From an uncultured Crocinitomix sp. (GTDB lineage Bacteria; Bacteroidota; Bacteroidia; Flavobacteriales_D; Crocinitomicaceae), in contig CAKZON010000069.1 in NCBI GenBank assembly GCA_937136425.1, forward strand, positions 186,001 to 250,000: a stretch of DNA of 64,000 nt, read 5' to 3'. Below, in pieces: positions 36,636 to 45,185 of this stretch. Both the position numbers and the translations under genes were made by a program. Below the pieces are notes generated by a model. It searched no databases. It had not been told where the DNA came from and worked only from the letters and a program-made list of their open reading frames with translations. Position 1 is the first letter of the stretch. Each line of letters starts with the position of its first letter.

Positions 36636-37143
36636 AATAAATCTTTTTAAAAAGAAAGAATACTTATTATTATTAGGGCTGTTCATATGTTGATAAGTGA
36701 CGCTTTTTTATTAGGATTTCTAATTTAATGCTTTTTTTTAATAAAATGCTAACAGTGTAAAACATTAAATACCCTTGTAAATAAAAGAAAATTACAGGTT
36801 ATTAACAATTACGTAAAATTGTTAATTGTGAATAAAAATTCTGTTTCTTGTTTATTTTTTTGTCAATAAAATAGTGGTTAAAAAAAGGCTAAGTTTTTGC
36901 GCTAATTAAAAAATTCCATTACCTGAAATAATAATTTTAGAAAACAAATAAAGTTTTCAGAATTAATCCTTGTTTTATTAGTCGGTTATTAACAATGGTT
37001 AAAAAACTATGTTAATAAACCAATTGTTCGTAACTGCTGATTTTATTGATGTATGAAAAATAAGGAATAAGATGTTAATAATTATAAACAATGATTTTTT
37101 TGGGTTATAGAATAAAACTATAGCTTTGAAAAAAAGATAAATT
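36636..37143. promoter_or_regulatory. AT-rich divergent intergenic region with direct and inverted repeats
   Basis: This spacer of about 500 bases is the most AT-rich stretch in the window and holds no reading frame. It contains a 13-bp direct repeat GGTTATTAACAAT at 36797 and 36984, and a 10-bp inverted repeat ATTAACAATT/AATTGTTAAT (36801-36810 and 36817-36826). A Bacteroidota-type promoter for rpiB lies at its right end (listed separately). The repeats look like binding sites for a regulator of one or both flanking genes. Confidence 0.5.
37099..37128 (+). promoter_or_regulatory. Bacteroidota-type promoter for rpiB
   Basis: TTTG (37099-37102, -33 box) and TAGCTTTG (37121-37128, a perfect TAnnTTTG -7 box) are separated by 18 bases, close to the usual 19-21. 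The -7 box ends 15 bases before the ATG. Confidence 0.7.
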
Positions 37144-37569
37144 ATGTTGATACCTATTGGATGTGATCACGCAGGAGTTGAGTTAAAAGAAATCGTAAAA
37201 ACTCACTTAATTAACAAAGGTTTTGAAGTAGAAGATTATGGTACACATGGTCCGGATAGTGTAGATTATCCTGATTTTGGACATAAAGTAGCAAACCATG
37301 TAACCGAAGCTAAAGGATTAGGTATTGTTATTTGCGGTAGTGGAAACGGTATTAACATGACTGTTAATAAACATCAAGAGATTAGATCTGCTTTATGTTG
37401 GACTGCGGAAATTGCAGCATTAGCTAGGCAACACAATGATGCGAATATTATTGCTGTTCCGGCGCGTTTTGTAAGCACAGAATTGGCATTAGAAATGGTT
37501 GATACTTTTTTAAGTACTGATTTTGAAGGTGGCAGACACGGACGAAGAGTAGCTAAAATTAGCTGCTAA
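37144..37569 (+). CDS. rpiB: ribose-5-phosphate isomerase B
   Basis: A 141-residue LacA/RpiB-family sugar-phosphate isomerase that interconverts ribose 5-phosphate and ribulose 5-phosphate in the pentose phosphate pathway. Features are the start IGCDHAGVELK, the DYPDFGHKVA motif, the catalytic region VICGSGNGINMTVNKH (CGxGxG loop) and HNDANIIAVPARF, and the substrate Arg/His pair GGRHGRRV at the C-terminus. Length and motifs fit RpiB, and Cys rather than Thr in the GSG loop is the RpiB type. It is cytoplasmic and probably monocistronic. Confidence 0.94.
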   Translation: MLIPIGCDHAGVELKEIVKTHLINKGFEVEDYGTHGPDSVDYPDFGHKVANHVTEAKGLGIVICGSGNGINMTVNKHQEIRSALCWTAEIAALARQHNDANIIAVPARFVSTELALEMVDTFLSTDFEGGRHGRRVAKISC

Positions 37570-37604
37570 TTCAAACTTCTTTTATACTTAGTATAATAAG
37601 GTAA

Positions 37605-38840
37605 TTAGTTCTGTTCAGAAACTAGTTGCTGTATTAGTGCGTTTGTTTTTTCAACAAATTCATCATAATACATTCCTGTTCCTGGACCATTAAATCCTGT
37701 ATGGATTCTTCTGATATGAGCATCTTTATCAATAAAGATAAGGGTAGGAAAGGAGATGACTTTATTTAACATTGGAAACAATTCGCTTGCGCAAGATTTG
37801 CAAGCATCTCCACCTATTAAAAAGGTATAATCTAAATTGAGGTTTTCTTTGTACTTTTTAACCTTTGCTATTTTACCAGCTGTTGATTTTTGTGTTTCAA
37901 ATGTTACTGCGATAATTTCAAGCTGGTCACCATATTTTGTTTTTTGTTCAGCCAAATATTTACTTTCATCTAAACAGTTTGGACACCAGGTACCCATTAT
38001 TTGAATTAATGTTGCTTTACCTTTTGTTGCTTCATTAGGATAAACATAAGTGTTGTTATTTAAATCTGTAAGCGAAAGGTGAATCTCATCATCTGTTACT
38101 AAGTAAGTTAATGAGTCAGGATCTGTTAATTCAAAGTTTTTATTGCGAACAGCATACCAATTAGATTTGTAATGAGTTCCTGATAAAAACTCTCCCCATA
38201 AGGTATCATTTTTTAGTTTTGAACGAAATAAAAAGGCATGAGATCCATCAAATGTCGATAAATAGAGACTATCATTTGAAACAACCCCTTCTAAATATCT
38301 ATAATCTCCTGTTTCGGTTAAAAAAGTTCCTTTAACTACATCTGTTTGACTATATGAACAATGGTTGGTTATTGGATCAAAAACGCCAATTGCTTTTTCA
38401 GGATCGTTATCATAATCAAAAGTTACTTCCCATTTTCCAAAAATATCAACTGTTGCTCCCATTTTTGGAAACCTTGGAATGTAATCATTAACACAGGTGA
38501 AAGGGATGGAGTAATTATTTCCTTTGGCAAAATTAAACCAACGCCCAGTAACGTAATTCTTTTTATGGATTTTAGCTTTAAGTTGTGAGTCGAAAGCTGG
38601 AAATGTAATAAATATAGAGTCTTTTTTCTGAACAATGTCTGTTAATTCAATCGATTCATCTGCATTTATAACATACAAATGTGTTTCTTTTTTATCCTTT
38701 TCTAACATAAACGTTACCGGTAAAGTTGTGGTTTCGTTTAGTTTAAATTCGGAATGCCAATAACCGTCTTTGACTTTTTTATTTCTTGAAAAACCTCCTA
38801 GGGAAAAGATAAAAAAAGAGAGTAGGAAAATAATTTTCAT
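37605..38840 (-). CDS. TlpA-like thioredoxin-domain exported protein
   Basis: A 411-residue protein with a signal peptide (MKIIFLLSFFIFSLGGFSRN). Residues about 20-245 form a beta-rich, lipocalin-like domain of unknown function (GKWEVTFDYDNDPEKAIGVF). The C-terminal thioredoxin fold spans about 250-405, with the redox motif WCPNC (MGTWCPNCLDESKY, near residue 290), the cis-Pro segment SFPTLIFIDKD, and an extra CKSC within the insertion DACKSCASELF. TlpA/ResA relatives reduce periplasmic disulphides, often for cytochrome maturation. The same two-part architecture is common in Bacteroidota. The extra CKSC is unusual for the fold and may be a second redox or metal site. Confidence 0.9.
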   Translation of the reverse strand: MKIIFLLSFFIFSLGGFSRNKKVKDGYWHSEFKLNETTTLPVTFMLEKDKKETHLYVINADESIELTDIVQKKDSIFITFPAFDSQLKAKIHKKNYVTGRWFNFAKGNNYSIPFTCVNDYIPRFPKMGATVDIFGKWEVTFDYDNDPEKAIGVFDPITNHCSYSQTDVVKGTFLTETGDYRYLEGVVSNDSLYLSTFDGSHAFLFRSKLKNDTLWGEFLSGTHYKSNWYAVRNKNFELTDPDSLTYLVTDDEIHLSLTDLNNNTYVYPNEATKGKATLIQIMGTWCPNCLDESKYLAEQKTKYGDQLEIIAVTFETQKSTAGKIAKVKKYKENLNLDYTFLIGGDACKSCASELFPMLNKVISFPTLIFIDKDAHIRRIHTGFNGPGTGMYYDEFVEKTNALIQQLVSEQN

Positions 38841-38983
38841 TTAATGTATTACGTTTAGACTTATTTTAAAGCTATAATTGCGTCGCACAAGTCGAAGGCT
38901 AAATATAGGAAAATTATAAATTATCATAAGCATGGTGCAACTTTTAAATAAAGTAATGGGTCTATGTATTGGAAAGAGTATTT

Positions 38984-39532
38984 ATGACGGAAGAACAATT
39001 AGTTAAAGAATGTATTTCCGGAAATGCGACTGCCCATAAAAAGTTCTATGACTTATTTGCGAAAAAGATGATGGGTGTATGCCTGCGTTACACAAATAAT
39101 CCTGATGAAGCACAAGATGTTTTGCAAGATGGGTTTATTAAGGTGTTTAGCAAGCTGCCGAAATTTGTTAATAAAGGTTCATTAGAAGGGTGGGTGAGAA
39201 GAATAATGGTGAATACTGCGCTTGACCAGTATAGAAAAAACAAAAAGTATCAATCGGATGTTGAGATTGATGCCGTTTCTTTCAAACTGGAACAACGTGA
39301 TTTTATTGTTGAAACCATTAATGCGAATGATTTGTTAAAGATTATTCAAACGATACCTAAGGGGTATCGAGTCGTGTTTAACCTTTTCGCAATTGAAGGG
39401 TATTCGCATAAGGAAATTGCGGAACAGCTCGGGGTAACTGAAAGTACGTCAAAGTCTCAGTATTCTAGAGCTAAGAAAATGTTAAGAAAATTATTAGTTG
39501 ATAATAATATAGTAGTAGAAGGTGAAAGATAA
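38984..39532 (+). CDS. ECF RNA polymerase sigma factor
   Basis: A 182-residue ECF sigma factor counted from the ATG at 38984; a TTG at 38969 would add five residues. Region 2 (about 20-90) includes FYDLFAKKMMGVCLRYTNNPDEAQDVLQDGFIKVF and WVRRIMVNTALDQYRK. Region 4 (about 120-175) includes IPKGYRVVFNLFAIEGYSHKEIAEQLGVTESTSKSQYSRAKKML; the STSKSQ recognition helix is typical of the Bacteroidota subgroup. The next gene overlaps its 3' end by 11 bases, so the two are translationally coupled. The regulated genes are unknown. Confidence 0.94.
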   Translation: MTEEQLVKECISGNATAHKKFYDLFAKKMMGVCLRYTNNPDEAQDVLQDGFIKVFSKLPKFVNKGSLEGWVRRIMVNTALDQYRKNKKYQSDVEIDAVSFKLEQRDFIVETINANDLLKIIQTIPKGYRVVFNLFAIEGYSHKEIAEQLGVTESTSKSQYSRAKKMLRKLLVDNNIVVEGER

Positions 39533-40646
39533 TTTAAATATAGAAGAACTATTTCAGGATAAGTTCAGTTCATTTGAAGGTGAAGTGAGTCCAGATGCTT
39601 GGGCAAACATTCAGCAAGGAATGGCTGCTGGTGCTGCAGGAACAACAGCTGCAACTACAGGTATGAGCTTATTAATGAAAGGTGTTATTGCTGGAGGAAT
39701 TGTGGCTGCAACAGTTACAAGCGTATACTTATTTTCTGACCCAACGGAACAGGAAATTAGTCCAGAAAACAATTTGGTTGTGAACGATCAGGTTGATAAT
39801 AGCACAAATAATACGGTTATTGATGAATCTGTTATTGACGAAAACTTGCCAGAAAACACAATAGACGGATCTAATGTTGTTGTTGAAAACGACGGAAATC
39901 AGATTGTAGATGAACCACTAAACGAATTTGAAGTTAATAATGGTTCAGAAAATAATGGTGCATTAATTCCAACAAATGGGGGAGATAATAGTTCTCAGCC
40001 AGGTGACTCAAATAATGGTAATGGCGGTGATGTAACAGACAATAATATTATATCAGATGATAATAATGTAAATCATGATGATGGTGTAAATGCAGGAGAA
40101 CCAATTTTAAGAGAACCGGTGGAGAAAAAGTATATTTCAAGCGACCCTTATTTTGAAGCTGGAAATGAATTTGCACCAACAACATATGCTTTTCATGCCA
40201 ATTCAAAAAACGCAGAGCGTGTAGAGTGGACTTTTGAAGACGGAACAGTGTTAGAAGGGGAGGATGTTAAATTTACATTTGAAAAGCCAGGGAATTATAA
40301 AGTTGATATGTTGGTGCATGGTGATGGCGAATTGATAGGAAAAACAATAGAAATTGAAATAAAATCAAGTTCTAGTATCAATACATTACCAAATATTATT
40401 ACACCAAATGGTGATAGAAAAAATGATTTCTTTGCCATAAGCACAACAGATATTGAGACTTTTTACATTAAGATAACTGATTTAAAAGGAAATGTTTTGT
40501 TTGAAGATACAGATGTGAACTTTAGATGGTATGGAACTGATTTAGGAGGAGAACAAATGCCTGCCGGAATTTATATTTATGAATTTTTTGCGAAAGGTAT
40601 TGATGGAACTGAATTTAAAAAAGCAGATCAAATAACATTGAAATAA
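39522..40646 (+). CDS. anti-sigma-like membrane protein with PKD and T9SS type-B-like domains
   Basis: A 374-residue protein starting at a GTG, overlapping the sigma gene by 11 bases. The cytoplasmic N-terminus (IEELFQDKFSSFEGEVSPDAWANIQ) is the pattern seen in Bacteroidota anti-sigma-like proteins. One membrane helix lies at about 46-68 (LLMKGVIAGGIVAATVTSVYLF). An Asn/Asp-rich linker follows (75-200). Residues about 205-285 resemble a PKD domain (VEWTFEDGTVLEGEDVKFTFEKPGNYKVDML). The last 85 (LPNIITPNGDRKNDFFAI, MPAGIYIYEFFAKG) align with the type B sorting domain of the protein at 7040. With no signal peptide it is unlikely to be T9SS cargo; the domain probably serves as a periplasmic sensor. 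A terminator-like hairpin follows. Confidence 0.82.
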   Translation: MKDNLNIEELFQDKFSSFEGEVSPDAWANIQQGMAAGAAGTTAATTGMSLLMKGVIAGGIVAATVTSVYLFSDPTEQEISPENNLVVNDQVDNSTNNTVIDESVIDENLPENTIDGSNVVVENDGNQIVDEPLNEFEVNNGSENNGALIPTNGGDNSSQPGDSNNGNGGDVTDNNIISDDNNVNHDDGVNAGEPILREPVEKKYISSDPYFEAGNEFAPTTYAFHANSKNAERVEWTFEDGTVLEGEDVKFTFEKPGNYKVDMLVHGDGELIGKTIEIEIKSSSSINTLPNIITPNGDRKNDFFAISTTDIETFYIKITDLKGNVLFEDTDVNFRWYGTDLGGEQMPAGIYIYEFFAKGIDGTEFKKADQITLK

Positions 40647-40670
40647 AAAAAGCTCCCATAAAAACATCTT

Positions 40671-40707
40671 AAAACCGCACTTCAAATTGAGGTGCGGTTT
40701 TACTTTT
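40671..40707 (+). terminator. Rho-independent terminator
   Basis: AAAACCGCAC (40671-40680) pairs with GTGCGGTTTT (40692-40701) around an 11-base loop. A weaker extension of the stem into the loop is possible. The T tract is moderate (TTTTACTTTT). It ends the sigma/anti-sigma unit. Confidence 0.85.
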
Positions 40708-40838
40708 AAAAACGGAAACATTAAATAATTGTTGATTCATTACAAATTCATTGAAAACAGCAGCATTCAATAAAAAGTGATGCCCCCACATACTATCATT
40801 GCCAGTGTTTGCCTATTTTTAGGAAATAAAAACACCAT

Positions 40839-43190
40839 TTGAAGTTTCTATTCACCGCCATATTGTTTTTAACAGTTGCCCTTTCTTTTGGACAAGAGGA
40901 AGAAATAGTGTTGGATTTTGAACCCACTGGTGGTAAGTACGACGAGCCCACAATGGTAACACTTTCTGCAGGTGAGGGAGCTACTATTTATTATACTTTA
41001 GATGGTTCTAGACCTGGCTCAGGTGCTATGCGTTATAAAGGACCAATAGAAGTTAAAACGGTAAATGTTATTCGGGCGGTAGCTTATAAAAATGGTAAAA
41101 GGTCCGAAACGGTTACTCAATCTTATTTTTGCGATAGAGAATATACATTGCCAATAGTCTCAATAGCAACAAATCCAGAAAATTTATGGGATTATAGCAC
41201 AGGAATTTATGTGAAAGGTTGTTGTGCAGATACGATTGAGCCATACCAAGGCGCCAATTTTTGGAAAGATTGGGAGAAATACGCCAATATTGAAATGTAT
41301 GAAACAGATGGTGAACTTTGTTTTAACCAAGGTGTAGGAATTAACCTTTTTGGTGGGTTTAGTAGAATGCTACCACAAAAATCATTGGCTGTTTTTGCTC
41401 GAGAAAAATATGGTGAAAAACGAATTAAATATCCCATATTTCCTGAACGTGACATAAAAAAATACAAGTCGTTTATTATTCGGAATTCTGGAGGTGATTT
41501 TAGAAGAACACATTTTAGAGATGCTTTTATGACACAACTTGCAGCACCAACAGGAGTTGCTATTCAAGCTTATCGCCCTGCTGTAGTCTTTTTAAATGGA
41601 GAGTATTGGGGAATTCAAAACTTGCGTGAAAAAATTAGTGAGCATTATTTAAAAGCCAATTTTGGGGTAGATAAAGATAATGTTGATATCCTTCGCCATA
41701 ATGGGGTTGTGCGGCATGGTACTTCACGAAACTATAAAAAGCTTTTACAGTTCTTACGTTCGCGCGATATGTCTAATGATGAAACTATTGTTGAGTTAAG
41801 AACTTTTATGGATGTAGAGGATTATTTGCGTTATAATATTGCAGAAACTTATTCTGACAATAGAGATGCTGGTGGAAATATTCGCTATTGGCGTGAAAGA
41901 AATGATTCTGCTAAATGGCGTTGGGTATTGTATGATTTAGATTTAGGGCTAGGTAATAATGCTTATACTGGTTATAAACGAAACACGGTCAAAAAATTTA
42001 CATCTGCCAATGCAGAGGCTTGGCCAGATCCTTCATGGTCAACTTTTATTATTCGTAAGTTGTTAGAAAATGAGCAGCTCCAACATCAATATATTAACAC
42101 ATTTGCAGACCATTTAAACACCGTTTACAGTTCTGAACGAGCTTTGGCCTTAATAGATGAAATGCACGGTAATTTGGCTACTGAAATGCCTTATCATGTA
42201 GATAAATGGAAAACCTCTGTAGAGAATTGGAACTTTCATGTAGATGTAGTACGAGAATTTGTTCGTGAGCGTCCAGCTTATTTGCGTAAGTATATCATGC
42301 AAAAGTTTGAGTTAAAAGGAATGATTGATGTAAACATTAAATACCCAGGAGACGAAGTTGCAAAGGTTGAGTTTAATAGTTTAAAAATAGAGGAAGACTT
42401 TGAAGGGGTTTATTTTCAAGATGTACCTGTTACAATTACTTTAGAACCTAAACATGATTATAATTTTGTAGGATGGAGTGGGAGAGATGAAAAAACACTG
42501 AGCATTACTGTAAAGGCAAATTCAGATTTAATATTAGAACCACTGTTTGAACCAAAAGAAAGAAGTCCATTCAAAGATTCTATTATTATTAACGAAATAG
42601 CTGTTTATCAAGTAGAAGGAGATAGTTCTGGCGATTGGTTTGAGTTGTATAATCGATCAAATCAAAGGGTTGATTTAACACATTGGACATTTACAAAGTC
42701 GAGTTATAAAAAAGGGTTTAATTTTCCAAAAAACTCAGAATTGGACGCTGGGAAATATATGATTGTTTCACGTAATAAAGAAAATTATGCAGCTTATTTT
42801 AATGTTGATACTATCGCTGTAATTGGGAGTTTTGATTTTGGTTTATCGAAAGAAAAAGAAGCGATTAAGTTATATGATTTAGAAGGGTTAATTGTTGATT
42901 CGTTGTCTTATGAGTTTGATGATTGGGATACCGCAGCAACCTTTAACTTGGTCCATCCAGACTCTGCAAGTGATGTAATTGCAAATTGGAATTTGGAAGA
43001 ACCAAACCCAGGAGATATAAGTAAAGCCTACAAAGCTTTTCTCAAACACGAAGCAGATAAAAAGTACTGGACGAAACTCTATTATATTGGCGGTGGAAGC
43101 TTTTTTTTTATCTTGGTCGTTGGACTGTTATTACGCCGATCTTCTAAAAAACGTAAGTTAAAGGCACTATCAGCTAAGGAGGAAGAGTAG
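40839..43190 (+). CDS. exported CotH-family protein with chitobiase-like and lamin-tail domains
   Basis: A 783-residue protein. The start is a TTG at 40839, directly followed by a good signal peptide (KFLFTAILFLTVALSFGQ); no ATG fits. A chitobiase C-terminal-like domain spans about 25-90 (ATIYYTLDGSRPGSG). The CotH kinase-like core spans about 95-480 (GGFSRMLPQKSLAVFAREKYG, RNSGGDFRRTHFRDAFM, KWRWVLYDLDLGLG, whose D-x-D pair fits the metal-binding site). An InlB-like repeat follows (495-565), then a lamin-tail LTD domain (570-700, IIINEIAVYQVEGDSSGDWFELYN), and a membrane helix near 750-770 with a basic tail. Some CotH proteins are atypical protein kinases. This one would act outside the cytoplasm. 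Confidence 0.9.
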   Translation: MKFLFTAILFLTVALSFGQEEEIVLDFEPTGGKYDEPTMVTLSAGEGATIYYTLDGSRPGSGAMRYKGPIEVKTVNVIRAVAYKNGKRSETVTQSYFCDREYTLPIVSIATNPENLWDYSTGIYVKGCCADTIEPYQGANFWKDWEKYANIEMYETDGELCFNQGVGINLFGGFSRMLPQKSLAVFAREKYGEKRIKYPIFPERDIKKYKSFIIRNSGGDFRRTHFRDAFMTQLAAPTGVAIQAYRPAVVFLNGEYWGIQNLREKISEHYLKANFGVDKDNVDILRHNGVVRHGTSRNYKKLLQFLRSRDMSNDETIVELRTFMDVEDYLRYNIAETYSDNRDAGGNIRYWRERNDSAKWRWVLYDLDLGLGNNAYTGYKRNTVKKFTSANAEAWPDPSWSTFIIRKLLENEQLQHQYINTFADHLNTVYSSERALALIDEMHGNLATEMPYHVDKWKTSVENWNFHVDVVREFVRERPAYLRKYIMQKFELKGMIDVNIKYPGDEVAKVEFNSLKIEEDFEGVYFQDVPVTITLEPKHDYNFVGWSGRDEKTLSITVKANSDLILEPLFEPKERSPFKDSIIINEIAVYQVEGDSSGDWFELYNRSNQRVDLTHWTFTKSSYKKGFNFPKNSELDAGKYMIVSRNKENYAAYFNVDTIAVIGSFDFGLSKEKEAIKLYDLEGLIVDSLSYEFDDWDTAATFNLVHPDSASDVIANWNLEEPNPGDISKAYKAFLKHEADKKYWTKLYYIGGGSFFFILVVGLLLRRSSKKRKLKALSAKEEE

Positions 43191-43216
43191 GTGTATACTA
43201 ACTTAGTGTGGGCTGT

Positions 43217-44083
43217 TTAGTTTGTTTGAGGTAACAAGCATTTGGCAACAAAATTTCTAATAATTTCAATGGTTTTTTCTTGTTCTTTGAACGGAATAAG
43301 GTGTCCTTGATTGTCCCAAGAATATATAGATATAAAATCAGGATTAAAATGGGTTTGAGAATAGCTTAGGTTTACGTAAGGCGCTATTTTATCATTGGTT
43401 CCGTGTATGTGTAAAACAGGTGTCTTTATTTGACCTAATAAATGTTCTAATTTCTTTAACTCTGCAGCATGTTGGTATTTTTCATCAGCACTAACTTGCC
43501 AAGCCTTTGAAAATAACCACCGTGTTGGTTTGTGGTAGGCCAATTTTCCACCAAAAAAGTATTTTTCATTTTCAGGGTCAAGGGCCGGGGCAATCATAAT
43601 GGTTCCTTTTATTTTATTATCCAACCGTTGCGCCGCGTGAGAAACAACCGGACCTCCAAAACTATGACCAATAAGAAAAACCGAAGTGTTTGAGAATTGT
43701 TTTTCTACAAAATTGGTGAGCCAATCTGCCTGTGTTGCAATAGGGTAATAGGTACCATAATCTGAATAGCCATAGCCAGGTCTATCAATAACGACAATAT
43801 TAAAATCATTATTTAAAGATGAATCTTTTAGATAGGGAAGGAAAGAGGAGGAAGAACCAGGTGCTCCGTGTACAAATATTAATGTTGGCAATGATTCTTT
43901 TTGATCATAATGTAGATAGCGCATTTGTTGGCCGTTAAAATCATGATAAGATATGTTAATGTCATGGTTAGTTTTTGAAAATTCCTTTTCGAGACTTTTA
44001 GTGCTTTTCCTAAAGTTCATGCAGTTGGTTAAAACAAAAACGATAAAACAAAAACATGATATGATGATTAAAGCACTTTTCAT
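43217..44083 (-). CDS. alpha/beta hydrolase, probable lipoprotein
   Basis: A 288-residue alpha/beta-hydrolase. The N-terminus is a lipoprotein-like signal ending FVLTNCMNF (Cys about 21). The oxyanion region is FVHGAPGSSSSF, the nucleophile elbow is LIGHSFGGPV (Ser in GHSFGG, near residue 138), and the catalytic Asp and His are likely in HIHGTNDKIAPY and DNQGHLIPF. The substrate is unknown; the family includes esterases and haloperoxidase-like enzymes. It is probably exported and membrane-anchored. It converges with the CotH gene with only 26 bases between the stops. Confidence 0.88.
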   Translation of the reverse strand: MKSALIIISCFCFIVFVLTNCMNFRKSTKSLEKEFSKTNHDINISYHDFNGQQMRYLHYDQKESLPTLIFVHGAPGSSSSFLPYLKDSSLNNDFNIVVIDRPGYGYSDYGTYYPIATQADWLTNFVEKQFSNTSVFLIGHSFGGPVVSHAAQRLDNKIKGTIMIAPALDPENEKYFFGGKLAYHKPTRWLFSKAWQVSADEKYQHAAELKKLEHLLGQIKTPVLHIHGTNDKIAPYVNLSYSQTHFNPDFISIYSWDNQGHLIPFKEQEKTIEIIRNFVAKCLLPQTN

Positions 44084-44229
44084 AAAGGTATTATTCCCTG
44101 ATTCGACTTAATGACGTGTATAAAGCGATAAGATTACAGAAAAGTAAAACCAAAAAAAAAGGAAGTCGCTACCAAATACCATATTTTAATAAGTAGTTAT
44201 AAAACATTGTAGAGATGAATACTAAAAAA

Positions 44230-44261
44230 ATAGCCACCAAAGAAACTTCTCTGATGGCTAT
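44230..44261 (-). terminator. terminator of the small exported-protein gene
   Basis: On the minus strand ATAGCCATCA (44261-44252) pairs with TGGTGGCTAT (44239-44230), with one G-T wobble, and is followed by seven T (complement of A at 44224-44230). It lies about 25 bases after the stop at 44286. Confidence 0.85.
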
Positions 44262-44285
44262 ACTTATTAAATAGTAATGTTGTTT

Positions 44286-44705
44286 TTAATATTCGTCAAT
44301 ACCCAAATATCCAAAACCAGGTGTTCCACAATCTACCCAACGTGCATGCACAAAACTATAGTTTCCAGAACAACTTGTGCTTGTAACAGCTGGAGGAGCA
44401 CTTGGCTCTTGACAAAGACTATTACAGTACATTGGTGTTCCTACTGTTAAACCAAAACCGGAGCATGAACTAGGACTAATCTCGACCCAAACGTATTCTT
44501 CTATTGATGATACTTGAGGTGTGGTGTAAGTTCCACCCGCTGGAATGGAAACCGTGTAAGTGTTGACCTGTGCACATGGCGCATTTTCATAGATATAAAA
44601 TACAAAGTCAAGATCCATGGTAGTGTTGTTTCGAATGTCAATTTCTTGTTGAGCATTGACACCAAAACTGCATAGAATGATTAGAATAGATAATAGTGTT
44701 TTCAT
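44286..44705 (-). CDS. small Cys-rich exported protein
   Basis: A 139-residue protein with a signal peptide (MKTLLSILIILCSFGVNAQ). The mature part has eight cysteines in pairs (APCAQ, PSSCSGFG, MYCNSLCQEP, TSTSCSGN, WVDCGTPG), so disulphide bonds are likely. The core (IDIRNNTTMDLDFVFYIYENAPC, VSIPAGGTYTTPQV) has a beta-sandwich appearance. No family was recognised. It ends in a terminator and is monocistronic. Likely periplasmic or secreted. Confidence 0.8.
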   Translation of the reverse strand: MKTLLSILIILCSFGVNAQQEIDIRNNTTMDLDFVFYIYENAPCAQVNTYTVSIPAGGTYTTPQVSSIEEYVWVEISPSSCSGFGLTVGTPMYCNSLCQEPSAPPAVTSTSCSGNYSFVHARWVDCGTPGFGYLGIDEY

Positions 44706-45041
44706 AATAATTGTTTAGGTTAATAATGATTAAATAATGGACGAAAGTAATTTGTTTGATTCCGTCTTCTATCAGAATAAACAATTTTTAAACAAAGAAG
44801 TAATGACTTTTCACAACTGGTACTTGTTTTTTATAACTGGTTGTATTACAGTTGTTTTAGTGCTTTTTTTGCTCAAGAGCTTGAGCGAATTATTTTCAAT
44901 GATCCGTAGTATGGTTAAAACAATACCGAAGAAAGCACTATTTCTTCGAAATAATTTTTTGTTCGCTAAAAATAAATTGAACTTCTTTTATTTTCTACCA
45001 AACAAAAAAACCTGCTCTACAAGTAGAACAGGTTTTCTTTG
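44706..45041. other. spacer with a doubtful 101-codon frame and a terminator
   Basis: A plus-strand frame (44737-45042) encodes one hydrophobic helix, but its 3' end runs through the terminator of the tRNA-Cys gene and encodes a low-complexity tail (NKKTCSTSRTGFL). It is probably not a gene. No other feature was seen apart from the hairpin at 45007-45036. Confidence 0.5.
45007..45036. terminator. terminator downstream of tRNA-Cys
   Basis: AAAACCTG-C-TCTAC (45007-45020) pairs with GTAGA-A-CAGGTTTT (45023-45036) around an AA loop with one mismatch. On the minus strand the stem is followed by a long T run, so it ends the tRNA-Cys transcript. Confidence 0.85.
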
Positions 45042-45112
45042 AGGTCCCGAGCGGATTCGAACCGCTGTAGATGGTTTTGCAGACCACTGCCTAGCCGCTC
45101 GGCCACAGGACC
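45042..45112 (-). tRNA. tRNA-Cys (GCA)
   Basis: The 71-base minus-strand sequence folds as a tRNA. The acceptor stem is GGTCCTG/CGGGACC with one G-T pair and discriminator T. The D arm carries GCCGAGCGGCTAGGC. The anticodon loop is CTGCAAA with anticodon GCA, and the T arm contains GGTTCGAATCC. The CCA end is not encoded. A terminator follows directly. Confidence 0.96.
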
Positions 45113-45185
45113 CTTTTTATAAGGACGTCAAAGATAAAAATAAATTCTAAATCCTAATCATTAAAAATGAAAAGAAAATATTTGA

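Noticed and set aside
36636..36686. N-terminal extension of the MORN gene upstream of 36635
   Set aside because: The longer start would place 17 polar residues before a clear signal peptide, so the ATG at 36635 was used.
36636..37143. Possible replication origin
   Set aside because: AT-rich and repetitive, but no perfect DnaA box was found and no dnaA, dnaN or parAB gene is in the window.
44737..45042. Plus-strand 101-codon frame with one hydrophobic helix
   Set aside because: Its 3' end runs through the tRNA-Cys terminator and ends in low-complexity sequence. No promoter, ribosome-binding site or family supports it.
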